In this document: positions 26,432 to 34,699 of the stretch, piece after piece
Numbering within the stretch: the stretch's first letter is position 1
Layout of the letters: the number at the start of each line of letters is the position of its first letter
Origin: an uncultured Polaribacter sp.
GTDB taxonomy: Bacteria > Bacteroidota > Bacteroidia > Flavobacteriales > Flavobacteriaceae
Length of the DNA: 64,000 nucleotides
Reading direction: 5' to 3'
Assembly (NCBI RefSeq): GCF_947496195.1
Contig: NZ_CANMBY010000001.1
Coordinates: forward strand, 1,054,001-1,118,000
Notes under the pieces: generated by a model
Database searches by the model: none
What the model saw: only the letters and a program-made list of their open reading frames with translations
What the model was told of the DNA's origin: nothing
Translations under genes and position numbers: made by a program

Positions 26432-26439
26432 TATCTTTG
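26432..26439 (+). promoter_or_regulatory. Probable promoter -7 element for the two-haem lipoprotein gene
   Basis: TATCTTTG is an exact TAnnTTTG match, 10 bases before the ATG at 26450. The nearest upstream TTTG (26402-26405) is 26 bases away, slightly too far. Confidence 0.5.
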
Positions 26440-26449
26440 AAATAAAAAG

Positions 26450-27448
26450 ATGAAATATTTTCTAGTTGTTTTCGTGTCTTTATTTCTTTTAAGTTGTTCT
26501 AATAAAACTAAAACTTATAACAATAAAACAGACTTAGCTTTAAAATCTAATATAGGTAAAGAGCTAATGCAGAATAAATGTCTTATTTGTCATAGTAATA
26601 CAGCAAATCATTCTTCAAGAATTGCACCTCCTATGTTTGCTGTAAAAAATCATTATCTAAATAAAAATACGACTAAAAAAGAGTTTATAAGTGATATCCA
26701 AAATTGGATAAAAAACCCTACTCAAGAAAATGTAAAAATGCATGGAGCTGTCAAAAAGTTTGGGATTATGCCTAAACAAGTTTTTTCTGAAAAAACAATT
26801 GAACATATTGCTTCTTATATGTACGATAATGAATTAGAAAAACCAAAAGGATTTCATAAAAATCATAATGGTAAAGGAAAAGGAAAAGGCATGAAAAATG
26901 GCATAGGTAAAGGTAAACACCAAGGCATGGTCAAATATGGTAATAATATGGATGCTAAAACAAAATCACATAAGAAAAAAGGTGTTCAAATAGCTTTAGC
27001 AACCAAAACTGAATTAGGAAAAAATTTGATGAAGAAAATTCAAAAAGAAGGAATTCTTGAAGCATTAAAATTTTGTAATATAAATGCTTTACCCATAACA
27101 GATAGTATGTCTAAAGTTCTAAATGCTAATATTAAAAGAGTTTCTGACAAACCAAGAAATTTAAAAAATAGAGCAACATTTGAAGAAGAAGGTTATATAA
27201 AGATTTTTAAACAAGAAATTTTGGAAGAGAAAGAAGCAAATGCAATTGTTAGAGAGGAAAACAATACTGTTAATGTCTATTACCCCATCAAAACAAATGG
27301 TCTGTGTTTGCAATGTCATGGAAATCCAAAAACAGATATTAAGGAAAATGTTTTGGCATCATTGAAAGAATTATATCCAAATGATAAAGCAGTTGGATAT
27401 AGTATTAATGAAATTAGGGGAATTTGGAAAGTATCGTTAGAAAAATAA
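26450..27448 (+). CDS. Two-haem c-type cytochrome lipoprotein (cytochrome c + DUF3365/Tll0287-like)
   Basis: A 332-residue lipoprotein. The signal peptide ends in a lipobox with Cys16 (LLSC). A first cytochrome c domain carries the haem site CLICH at 44-48, with a distal Met candidate in the FGIMPKQ segment. A Gly/Lys/His-rich low-complexity linker (about 136-165) leads to a second domain with CLQCH at 286-290 and the surrounding features of DUF3365/Tll0287-like haem proteins (ALKFCNINALPITDSMS, PRNLKNRAT). Such proteins act as envelope redox or gas sensors or electron carriers. It has its own promoter and precedes a thioredoxin gene by 10 bases, so both are probably co-expressed. Confidence 0.87.
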   Translation: MKYFLVVFVSLFLLSCSNKTKTYNNKTDLALKSNIGKELMQNKCLICHSNTANHSSRIAPPMFAVKNHYLNKNTTKKEFISDIQNWIKNPTQENVKMHGAVKKFGIMPKQVFSEKTIEHIASYMYDNELEKPKGFHKNHNGKGKGKGMKNGIGKGKHQGMVKYGNNMDAKTKSHKKKGVQIALATKTELGKNLMKKIQKEGILEALKFCNINALPITDSMSKVLNANIKRVSDKPRNLKNRATFEEEGYIKIFKQEILEEKEANAIVREENNTVNVYYPIKTNGLCLQCHGNPKTDIKENVLASLKELYPNDKAVGYSINEIRGIWKVSLEK

Positions 27449-27458
27449 TTATATAAGC

Positions 27459-27752
27459 ATGAATAATTTTACAGAAATAGTAAATCAAAATAAACCAGTT
27501 TTAGTAGATTTCTTTGCTGAATGGTGTGGCCCATGTAAAATGATGAGTCCAGTTTTAAAAGAGGTGAAAGATAATTTAGGAGATAAAGTAACTATTTTAA
27601 AAGTTGATGTAGATAAAAATGCTGCAATAGCTAGTAAGTTTCATGTTAGAGGCGTGCCAACTTTTATCTTATTTAAAAATGGGAAACAAGTTTGGAAACA
27701 AGCAGGTTTAATATCTAAAACAGATTTAAAACAAAAAATACTAAATGTCTAA
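27459..27752 (+). CDS. trxA: Thioredoxin (second copy)
   Basis: A 97-residue thioredoxin with WCGPC at 22-26 and the cis-Pro motif VRGVPTF. It lacks a signal peptide, so it acts in the cytoplasm. About 67 of 96 aligned positions match the copy at 25313. It follows the two-haem lipoprotein closely and its last 8 bases overlap the methyltransferase start, forming a three-gene unit. Confidence 0.95.
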   Translation: MNNFTEIVNQNKPVLVDFFAEWCGPCKMMSPVLKEVKDNLGDKVTILKVDVDKNAAIASKFHVRGVPTFILFKNGKQVWKQAGLISKTDLKQKILNV

Positions 27753-28335
27753 TATAGATTTATCTGAAAAATCTTGGGATAATCGTTATCAAAACCAAGA
27801 TATAGGTTGGGATTTAGGGAAAGTTTCTTCTCCTTTAAAGGCTTATTTTAATCAACTCAATAATAAAGATCTTAAAATTTTAATTCCTGGTGGAGGTAAT
27901 TCTTATGAAGCTGAGTACTTGTTTAATTTAGGGTTTAAGAATGTATTTGTTGTTGATTTATCAAAAACTGCTTTAAACAATATCAAAAAGAGAGTTCCAA
28001 ATTTTCCAGATTCACAATTAATTTTAGGTGATTTTTTTAATGTAAATGATACATTTGATTTAATTGTAGAACAGACTTTCTTTTGTGCTATACATCCTTC
28101 TTTGAGAAAAGATTATGTTTCAAAAATGTATAACTTATTAGAAATAAATGGAAAATTAGTAGGTGTATTATTTGATGCACCTCTATACAAAAACAGACCT
28201 CCTTTTGGAGGCTCTAAACAAGAATATTTACTTTATTTTAAAAAATTTCTTAAAATAAACATTTTCGAAAAATGTTATAATTCTGAACCCAGTAGAAAAG
28301 GGAAAGAACTTTTTATAAAACTGATTAAATTTTAA
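27745..28335 (+). CDS. TPMT family (thiol/thiopurine) methyltransferase
   Basis: A 196-residue SAM-dependent methyltransferase of the thiopurine S-methyltransferase family: the N-terminal SWDNRYQNQDIGWDLGKVSSPL, the SAM-binding LIPGGGNSYEAEYL, and EQTFFCAIHPSLR are characteristic. Bacterial members methylate sulfur, selenium or tellurium compounds, or small thiols and halides. It overlaps the second thioredoxin gene by 8 bases, and with the cytochrome suggests a function in sulfur/chalcogen or redox stress. The substrate is not known. Confidence 0.88.
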   Translation: MSNIDLSEKSWDNRYQNQDIGWDLGKVSSPLKAYFNQLNNKDLKILIPGGGNSYEAEYLFNLGFKNVFVVDLSKTALNNIKKRVPNFPDSQLILGDFFNVNDTFDLIVEQTFFCAIHPSLRKDYVSKMYNLLEINGKLVGVLFDAPLYKNRPPFGGSKQEYLLYFKKFLKINIFEKCYNSEPSRKGKELFIKLIKF

Positions 28336-28369
28336 CATTCATTATTTTTATTTATTCTAAATAAACAAT

Positions 28370-28377
28370 TATCTTTG
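28370..28377 (+). promoter_or_regulatory. Probable promoter -7 element for the Cys-rich small protein
   Basis: TATCTTTG, an exact TAnnTTTG match, lies 17 bases ahead of the ATG at 28395. It indicates that the short frame is transcribed on its own. Confidence 0.5.
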
Positions 28378-28394
28378 CAGCAACAGTATAGCAA

Positions 28395-28574
28395 ATGATT
28401 GTTTTTTATCAGAAAGAGACTACAAAAGTTACACAATTACAAACAACAGCCGTTTGTGATTCATCTTGCTTAACCAATTGCTTAAAGCCTAAAAGTAAGT
28501 GTTGTAATAAGTATAAAAAAAAGGGCATCAATTGTAAAAGATGCCCAAAAATTTTATTAGAATCTGCTTCTTAA
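28395..28574 (+). CDS. Cysteine-rich small protein (59 aa)
   Basis: A 59-residue frame with seven cysteines, in the pattern CxxxCxxxC (Cys21, 25, 29), CC (36, 37) and CxxC (47, 50), among many lysines; the C-terminal region reads CCNKYKKKGINCKRCPK. It is a strong candidate for a small metal-binding or zinc-ribbon-like protein. It has an upstream -7 promoter element. A similar short CC...KYxxKGxxCKxCPK signature seems familiar from flavobacterial genomes, but I cannot name it. It converges with the acyl-CoA dehydrogenase gene, ending 3 bases before that stop, and its 3' coding part contains that gene's terminator. Function is unknown. Confidence 0.68.
   Translation: MIVFYQKETTKVTQLQTTAVCDSSCLTNCLKPKSKCCNKYKKKGINCKRCPKILLESAS
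28515..28546 (-). terminator. Terminator of the acyl-CoA dehydrogenase gene
   Basis: On the - strand GGGCATC (28546-28540) pairs with GATGCCC (28529-28523) around a 10-base loop and runs into eight Ts, a classic intrinsic terminator. It lies inside the coding sequence of the convergent Cys-rich gene. On the + strand only a weak T run follows. Confidence 0.82.
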
Positions 28575-28577
28575 GAT

Positions 28578-29756
28578 TTATTTAAAAGCATTCAATCCAG
28601 TTACATCTAACCCTGTTATTAATAAATGTATATCATGTGTACCTTCGTAGGTAATTACACTCTCAAGATTCATCATATGACGCATTATAGAATATTCGCC
28701 TGTAATACCCATTCCACCTAACATTTGCCTTGCTTCACGTGCAATTTTTATAGCCATGTCTACATTATTTCTTTTAGCCATAGAAATTTGAGCAGAAGTA
28801 GCTTTTCCTTCATTCTTTAATGTTCCTAATCTCCATGCTAATAATTGAGCCTTAGTAATTTCTGTAATCATTTCAGCTAACTTTTTTTGTTGCAATTGAA
28901 ATTGACCAATAGGTTTACCAAATTGTTCACGTTCTTTTACATAACGTAAAGCAGTATCATAACAATCCATTGCAGCACCAATAGCACCCCAAGAAATTCC
29001 ATAACGTGCAGAATCTAAACATCCTAAAGGGGCTCCAAGACCAGATTTATTAGGTAATAAATTTTCTTTTGGTACCTTAACATTATCAAAAATTAATTCA
29101 CCAGTTGCAGAAGCACGTAAAGACCATTTATTGTGAGTTTCTGGTGTAGAAAATCCTTCCATACCACGTTCTACGATTAAACCGTGAATTCTACCTTCTT
29201 CATTCTTAGCCCAAACTACAGCAACTTGTGCAAAAGGAGCATTTGAAATCCACATTTTTGCTCCATTTAATAAATAGTGATCACCTTTATCTTTAAAGTT
29301 AGTTTCCATTCCTCCAGGGTTTGAACCATGATTGGGTTCAGTTAATCCAAAGCAACCCATCCATTCTCCAGAAGCTAATTTTGGTAAGTATTTTTTACGT
29401 TGTTCTTCTGTTCCATATTTATAAATAGGATACATAACTAGAGAAGATTGTACAGATGCAGTAGAACGAACACCAGAATCTCCACGTTCTATTTCTTGCA
29501 TAATTAACCCATAAGAAATTTGATCTAAGCCAGCACCACCATATTCTTCAGGAATGTAAGGACCAAAAGCACCAATTTCTGCTAAACCATTAATAATTTG
29601 ATGAGGAAATTCAGCTTTTTGAGCATATTCTTCAATAATTGGAGATACATCACGTTTTACCCAATCACGAGCAGCTTCTCGTACTAATTTATGTTCATCA
29701 CTTAATAAATCATCTATATTGTAATAGTCTGGTGCTTGAAATAAGTCTGGCTTCAT
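28578..29756 (-). CDS. Acyl-CoA dehydrogenase family protein, probably glutaryl-CoA dehydrogenase
   Basis: A 392-residue flavoprotein of the acyl-CoA dehydrogenase family. The FAD-binding central domain has FGLTEPNHGSNPGGMET and the catalytic glutamate lies in the C-terminal YEGTHDIHLLITG motif, whose wording and the N-terminal segment favour glutaryl-CoA dehydrogenase, an enzyme of lysine, tryptophan and aromatic degradation. It oxidises and decarboxylates glutaryl-CoA to crotonyl-CoA, passing electrons to electron transfer flavoprotein. No lysine-degradation partner is nearby, so a related short-chain specificity is possible. The gene stands alone with its own terminator. Confidence 0.88.
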   Translation of the reverse strand: MKPDLFQAPDYYNIDDLLSDEHKLVREAARDWVKRDVSPIIEEYAQKAEFPHQIINGLAEIGAFGPYIPEEYGGAGLDQISYGLIMQEIERGDSGVRSTASVQSSLVMYPIYKYGTEEQRKKYLPKLASGEWMGCFGLTEPNHGSNPGGMETNFKDKGDHYLLNGAKMWISNAPFAQVAVVWAKNEEGRIHGLIVERGMEGFSTPETHNKWSLRASATGELIFDNVKVPKENLLPNKSGLGAPLGCLDSARYGISWGAIGAAMDCYDTALRYVKEREQFGKPIGQFQLQQKKLAEMITEITKAQLLAWRLGTLKNEGKATSAQISMAKRNNVDMAIKIAREARQMLGGMGITGEYSIMRHMMNLESVITYEGTHDIHLLITGLDVTGLNAFK

Positions 29757-29903
29757 ATAAATCTACTTAATTATTTTAAATGTGTAATTTTAAACAAAAA
29801 TACAATTATTTGTTTAATATAAAACAAGTGTATTTTCAATTTTAAAAATACAAATAATTAAAATTTCGTATAAAGTTATTCTATAAAAGTTATTGATTTC
29901 ATT

Positions 29904-29911
29904 TAAGTTTG
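29904..29911 (+). promoter_or_regulatory. Probable -7 element for rnpA
   Basis: TAAGTTTG is an exact -7 consensus match that ends 5 bases before the ATG at 29917, so a transcript from it would be close to leaderless. Confidence 0.4.
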
Positions 29912-29916
29912 TATCA

Positions 29917-30291
29917 ATGAAGTTTACTTTAGGAAAAAAAGAACGATTAAAAAGCAAAAAGCTTATTGAACAGCTTTATGCTGAAGGAAAATCTATAAAG
30001 GTTTTTCCTTTTAGATTGGTTTTTTTACAAGTTCAGCACACTTCTGATTTTCCTTGTCAGGTTGGATTCTCTGTTCCTAAAAGAAATTTTAAATTAGCTG
30101 TAAGCAGAAATCGAATTAAAAGATTAATGAGAGAAACGTATCGTTTACAAAAAAATATTGTTTACGATAAAGTAGATAAACCTTATGTTTTTATGATTTC
30201 GTATATTGGTAGAGAAGAAATGAGTTACCAAGAGCTATATTTTAAAACGAAAAAGCTGCTTGAGTTATTTATAGAAAAAACTAAAAAATAG
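29917..30291 (+). CDS. rnpA: Ribonuclease P protein component
   Basis: A 124-residue RnpA, the protein cofactor of RNase P that helps mature tRNA 5' ends. It shows the family core: VGFSVPKRNFKLAVSRNRIKRLMRE, which contains the RNR motif for binding the RNA subunit. I chose the ATG at 29917. The frame extends back to a TTG at 29893, but that adds eight residues not typical of the family and begins ahead of the probable -7 element at 29904. It is followed by an S41 protease gene 8 bases downstream, a pairing familiar in Flavobacteriia. Confidence 0.93.
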   Translation: MKFTLGKKERLKSKKLIEQLYAEGKSIKVFPFRLVFLQVQHTSDFPCQVGFSVPKRNFKLAVSRNRIKRLMRETYRLQKNIVYDKVDKPYVFMISYIGREEMSYQELYFKTKKLLELFIEKTKK

Positions 30292-30299
30292 ACAAAAGG

Positions 30300-31931
30300 A
30301 TGAAGTTTAAATTTTCAAACAAAACAATTTTAGTTGTAGTTGCAGCAACAATGTTTTTAAGTTATTCTTTTAAGTCTAATTTCTTTGAGGTTGCTAAACA
30401 AATTGAAATATATAACTCTCTTTTTAAAGAGTTAAATATGTATTATGTAGATGAAATTAACCCTGCAGATTTAACAGACAGGGCTATAAAAAACACCTTA
30501 AAAGATTTAGATCCATACACAAATTTTTATAATGAACAAGATGTAGAGGATGCTAAAATTAGAAGAGAAGGACAATATGGAGGTATAGGAGTTTCAGTTT
30601 ATTATTTAGATAAAGGCATACAAATTAAAGAGATATATCAAGGTTACTCAGCAGATAAAGCAGATTTGAAAGCTGGTGATATTATTACATCTGTTGATGG
30701 GCAATCTTTATTAAACATGGAAAGAGAACAACTTTCTATGTATTTAAAAGGAACACCAAATAGTAAGATTTCAGTTGAAATTGAAAGGCAAGGAAAAGTC
30801 TTAAAAAAAGAAATAACTAGAGAAAAAATAGAGGTAAATCCTGTTCCTTTTTCCAAAATGATAGATGAAGAAACTGGTTATATTGTTCTAACAAGATTTA
30901 ATAATAAAGCATCATCAGAAGTTAAAAAAGCATTTAGGAAATTAAAGTCTGAAGGGATGCAAAAATTAGTTTTTGATTTACGTTCAAACCCAGGTGGTTC
31001 TCTTTTAGAAGCTATTAATATTTCTAACTTTTTTATTCCAAAAGGTAAAACTATAGTTACTACTAAAGCTAAAATAAAAAAATGGAGTAATACTTACAGA
31101 AGCAGTAATGAACCTTTAGATTTAGAAATTCCAATAACAGTTTTAATTAATGGTAGTTCTGCATCTGCATCAGAAATTGTTGCTGGGTCTTTACAAGATT
31201 ATGATAGAGCTGTAATTTTAGGCGAACGTTCTTTTGGTAAGGGCTTAGTTCAGCGTCAAAAAGAATTAACCTATGGTACTCAATTAAAATTGACAATTTC
31301 TAAATATTATACACCAAGTGGAAGGTGTATTCAAGAATTAGATTATACAAATAGAGATCTTAAAACAGGTAAAGTACCTAAGTTTTCAGATAAAATAATT
31401 AATAAATTTAAGACTCAAAATGGAAGAATAGTTTACGATGGTGGTGGTATTTTACCAGATGTAAAGACAAACTCTTCAGATAAAACAGATTTAACCAAAG
31501 AATTATTTCAATCTAAGGCTATTTTTAATTTTGCTACAGATTATTATCATAATAATCAGAAAGTTGAAAAACTTGAAGATTTAAATATTCCATCAACTAT
31601 TTTTAAAGATTTTATACAATATCTAGAAAAAGATACCACTTTTGTAACTCAACAAGAAAAGCTGTTTAAAGAAGCTTTTAATTATGCACAAAACCAAAAT
31701 ATAAGTAAAGAACTTAATAAAATACAAGAAGAGTTATACAAACAAAAAGTTGATGAAATTTCAAAAAATAAAGAAGTAATAGAAGAAGAAATTATTGATG
31801 AAATAATATTAAAATATTTTTATAAAGAGGGTGTTTTTATAGATGATTTAAAAAATGACAAAACCATTATAGAAGCAGTAAAATTATTGAAGAACACAAA
31901 AGAGTACAATAGAATTTTATCCTCTAAATAA
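30300..31931 (+). CDS. S41 family C-terminal processing peptidase (CtpA/Prc-like)
   Basis: A 543-residue periplasmic serine protease. An N-terminal signal or anchor (about 8-24) is followed by a PDZ domain (about 88-165) and the peptidase core with LRSNPGGSLLEA (228-238), the nucleophile region SSASASE (286-292) and the catalytic Lys314 in SFGKGLVQ. Family members trim C-termini of exported proteins and control murein hydrolases. It shares a transcript with rnpA. The C-terminal 120 residues are charged and helical. Confidence 0.94.
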   Translation: MKFKFSNKTILVVVAATMFLSYSFKSNFFEVAKQIEIYNSLFKELNMYYVDEINPADLTDRAIKNTLKDLDPYTNFYNEQDVEDAKIRREGQYGGIGVSVYYLDKGIQIKEIYQGYSADKADLKAGDIITSVDGQSLLNMEREQLSMYLKGTPNSKISVEIERQGKVLKKEITREKIEVNPVPFSKMIDEETGYIVLTRFNNKASSEVKKAFRKLKSEGMQKLVFDLRSNPGGSLLEAINISNFFIPKGKTIVTTKAKIKKWSNTYRSSNEPLDLEIPITVLINGSSASASEIVAGSLQDYDRAVILGERSFGKGLVQRQKELTYGTQLKLTISKYYTPSGRCIQELDYTNRDLKTGKVPKFSDKIINKFKTQNGRIVYDGGGILPDVKTNSSDKTDLTKELFQSKAIFNFATDYYHNNQKVEKLEDLNIPSTIFKDFIQYLEKDTTFVTQQEKLFKEAFNYAQNQNISKELNKIQEELYKQKVDEISKNKEVIEEEIIDEIILKYFYKEGVFIDDLKNDKTIIEAVKLLKNTKEYNRILSSK

Positions 31932-31934
31932 TTC

Positions 31935-31942
31935 TATATTTG
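31935..31942 (+). promoter_or_regulatory. Probable promoter -7 element for the gene at 31959
   Basis: TATATTTG matches TAnnTTTG exactly, beginning 4 bases after the protease stop and ending 16 bases before the next ATG. Confidence 0.48.
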
Positions 31943-31958
31943 CTTATCAAAAAAATAA

Positions 31959-33644
31959 ATGCAACAAGTAAAAAACATAGATAGAACTAGAGCACAAGAA
32001 TCTACCAATGCCATAGAAAAATTATATATTTCTATGAGACATTTATTTAGTAGAGGCTTTTACAAACCTATGGGTGTTTCTGGTGAAACATTAAGGAAAT
32101 CGCTTTTGCTTTTACGACCAGAAATTTATGGTTCTATTGCAGAAGAAAGAGTAGAGTTAAATGGATTAATTTATGTCATAGAAAGATTACCTGAAGGCAT
32201 AGAAGAATGTCAGTTTATTAATTTAACTGCTGATGAAGGATATAAAAACTCTCACTTTAAGCCTATAATTCCTCCCAAAAGAAGAAGAAATTGTTATAGA
32301 ATAGATAAAGATCAAATGAATATTGAGATTACAAGAGGGAGATCTGAAATCTATGATATACTTACACATTTGACTTTTTTATTTATAGAATCTCATAAAA
32401 TTCAAAATAGAGTTACTATAAATGAAGGTGAAAATTTTACTAGAGAATGGAAACATTTAGAAGATGTTATTTTACATGATAAAGTAATTTCTGAGAAAGA
32501 AAAAGAAGTACTTATAGTTCATTTAGGTAATATATTAGGAAGAACATTTAACGAAGTTCTTGCAGCTTACAAAGTGTTTTCTACTGAAAAAAATCCTCAT
32601 AAATTTTTTAAACTCATTTATTGGTTAGGTAAATTAGCTATATATGAAGTATTAGAAAGTAAAAAAAGAACCATTACTTTTAGTTCGGTTTTAGTAGAAG
32701 AAATTGGTCATCACATTTATGGTGAAATTTGGGCTAATGAAATAAAAAATGTATTAAATCATTATAATCTATTAGAAAGACCAATTCATATAATTAGTGC
32801 AAATATGCATAGCGTTTTAAACTCTATCTATGCAAAGAATGCACTACAAAAAGAAAGTATTTCAAAAAAAGACTTTGATTTATTTCAATTACTGAGCGAT
32901 AAAAAAAGTAAAGAATTACAAGAAAAAGTTAAGGAATTTGCCTTAAGAAATGGATTAATCTTTGTTGATGATAATTCAGGGACAAACATAGATGTACAAA
33001 TAATTGATACTCATAAAATAAACTTCGATATTCTAACGTTTGAAAAAAGAGAAAACACAGAAGAAAATCCTGTAATTATTGTTATGGATTATGCTTTTGG
33101 AGAACAAGCTTATGAAACTATGGATGAATTACTTAAACCTTATATTGGCGAAAGTAAAAATGTTCATTTAGATGTTAAGTCTGTCTCAATTATGGGTAAA
33201 GCAGGGATTTTAGAAGGAGGTAAAGGAGATATAATGATTCCTAATGCACATATTTTTGAAGGCACAGCAGATAATTATCCTTTTGAAAATGAATTAAAAA
33301 AAGAAGATTTAGAAGGATTTGGAGTAAAGGTTTTTGATGGATCAATGGTATCAGTTTTAGGAACATCTTTACAAAACAAAGATTTACTAAAGTTTTTTCA
33401 TGATTCTACTTGGAATGTAATTGGTTTAGAAATGGAGGGAGCTCATTATCAAAAAGCAATTCAATCTGCATCTAGAATTAGAGATAATATTTCTAAAGAT
33501 GTAAAAGTAAGATATGCTTATTACGCATCTGATAACCCTTTAGAAACAGGAGCAACATTAGCATCAGGAGGTTTAGGTATGACAGGAGTTGTGCCTACTT
33601 ATGCGATTACTCAAAAAATATTAGAACAAATTTTTAACAGTTAA
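31959..33644 (+). CDS. Protein of unknown function (DUF6909-like) with nucleoside-phosphorylase-like C-terminal half
   Basis: A 561-residue cytoplasmic protein. From memory it resembles a Bacteroidota family listed as DUF6909, which I could not verify. The first half is helical and unrecognised. The second half (about residues 335-560) looks like a nucleoside phosphorylase/nucleosidase fold: KAGILEGGKGDIMIPNAHIFE near 408, a VLGTSL strand, and GLEMEGAHY at 489-497, which resembles the EMEG/DMEG nucleoside-binding motif of purine nucleoside phosphorylases and AMP nucleosidases. No standard catalytic role is assigned. It has its own promoter element and lies directly ahead of the polysaccharide locus (6-base gap). 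Confidence 0.7.
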   Translation: MQQVKNIDRTRAQESTNAIEKLYISMRHLFSRGFYKPMGVSGETLRKSLLLLRPEIYGSIAEERVELNGLIYVIERLPEGIEECQFINLTADEGYKNSHFKPIIPPKRRRNCYRIDKDQMNIEITRGRSEIYDILTHLTFLFIESHKIQNRVTINEGENFTREWKHLEDVILHDKVISEKEKEVLIVHLGNILGRTFNEVLAAYKVFSTEKNPHKFFKLIYWLGKLAIYEVLESKKRTITFSSVLVEEIGHHIYGEIWANEIKNVLNHYNLLERPIHIISANMHSVLNSIYAKNALQKESISKKDFDLFQLLSDKKSKELQEKVKEFALRNGLIFVDDNSGTNIDVQIIDTHKINFDILTFEKRENTEENPVIIVMDYAFGEQAYETMDELLKPYIGESKNVHLDVKSVSIMGKAGILEGGKGDIMIPNAHIFEGTADNYPFENELKKEDLEGFGVKVFDGSMVSVLGTSLQNKDLLKFFHDSTWNVIGLEMEGAHYQKAIQSASRIRDNISKDVKVRYAYYASDNPLETGATLASGGLGMTGVVPTYAITQKILEQIFNS

Positions 33645-33650
33645 AATTAT

Positions 33651-34697
33651 ATGTCAACTAACCAAAAACAACAAAATAATGAAGAAGAGGTAGATTTAGG
33701 CTCTTTGTTTATTATTATTGGTAAAGGATTTTCAAAGTTTTTCAACTTCATTGGAAGTATATTTAAAGGCATTTTTGATTTTTTAATAGAAATATTACTA
33801 TTCTTAAAAAAGAATTTTATTAAAATTGGTCTTTCTACCATTTTTGGTGCAATTTGTGGATTTTTCATTCAATCTAATTCATCTGAAAAATATGGTTCAG
33901 ATTTATTACTTGAACCTAACTTTAAAAGTGTAATGCAACTGTACAATAATATTCAGTTTTATAATGATCTTGTAAAACAAAAAGATACTATTGGTCTTGT
34001 AAACACTTTTAACTTAAGTAAAGAAGACGCAGCATCATTAAAAAAGTTTACTGTAGAACCTATTGTAAATGAAAATGATATTATTAATGGGTATGATGAA
34101 TTTATAACAGAAGTAGATACTGCAACTGTTAGTAGCTATTCATTTGAAGAATTTAAAGCATCTTTTTCAAATTATGACTATAAAATTCATAAAGTACAAG
34201 TAATATCTGAAAAGAATAACGTTTTTAAAAAGTTAGAAAATAAAATAATTTCTTCTATCGTAGAAAATAAATATTTTAAGAGATTAAAAGAACTTACCAA
34301 TGAAAACTTAAACAGAACAGATTCTGTTTATAGAGAAAATTTAGCCCAAATAGATTCATTAAGAAAAGTTTATATGACTGTAATGATCGAAGAAGCTAAA
34401 AAACAGTCTACAGGGACAAGTATAGATTTAGGAGGAGAGAAAAGAACAACGAAAGAGCTTGAATTATTTGAGACTAACAGAAGAATAAATTCAGACTTAA
34501 AAGATTTAGCAGATCAAAAAGCAGCAGAATTTGAAGTTATTAACGTAATTTCTAATTTTCAGCCTATTGGTTATGAAATTAAAGGAGTAACAAAGAACTA
34601 CATTTTTATTTTAGGAGCTTTATCTGCTGCTTTAATGATTGTCTTTTTATTACTTTTAAAATTAAATAAATTTTTAGAAAATTATAAGAAGAATTAA
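33651..34697 (+). CDS. Wzz-like polysaccharide chain-length determinant
   Basis: A 348-residue inner membrane protein. A hydrophobic segment (about 61-78) and a C-terminal one (about 321-338) frame a large, charged, coiled-coil-rich periplasmic domain, the topology of Wzz/PCP proteins. There is no attached tyrosine kinase. It begins the surface polysaccharide locus, 6 bases after the preceding gene, with rmlB 2 bases downstream. The role in setting chain length is inferred from topology and context; sequence similarity to classic Wzz is low. Confidence 0.72.
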   Translation: MSTNQKQQNNEEEVDLGSLFIIIGKGFSKFFNFIGSIFKGIFDFLIEILLFLKKNFIKIGLSTIFGAICGFFIQSNSSEKYGSDLLLEPNFKSVMQLYNNIQFYNDLVKQKDTIGLVNTFNLSKEDAASLKKFTVEPIVNENDIINGYDEFITEVDTATVSSYSFEEFKASFSNYDYKIHKVQVISEKNNVFKKLENKIISSIVENKYFKRLKELTNENLNRTDSVYRENLAQIDSLRKVYMTVMIEEAKKQSTGTSIDLGGEKRTTKELELFETNRRINSDLKDLADQKAAEFEVINVISNFQPIGYEIKGVTKNYIFILGALSAALMIVFLLLLKLNKFLENYKKN

Positions 34698-34699
34698 AG

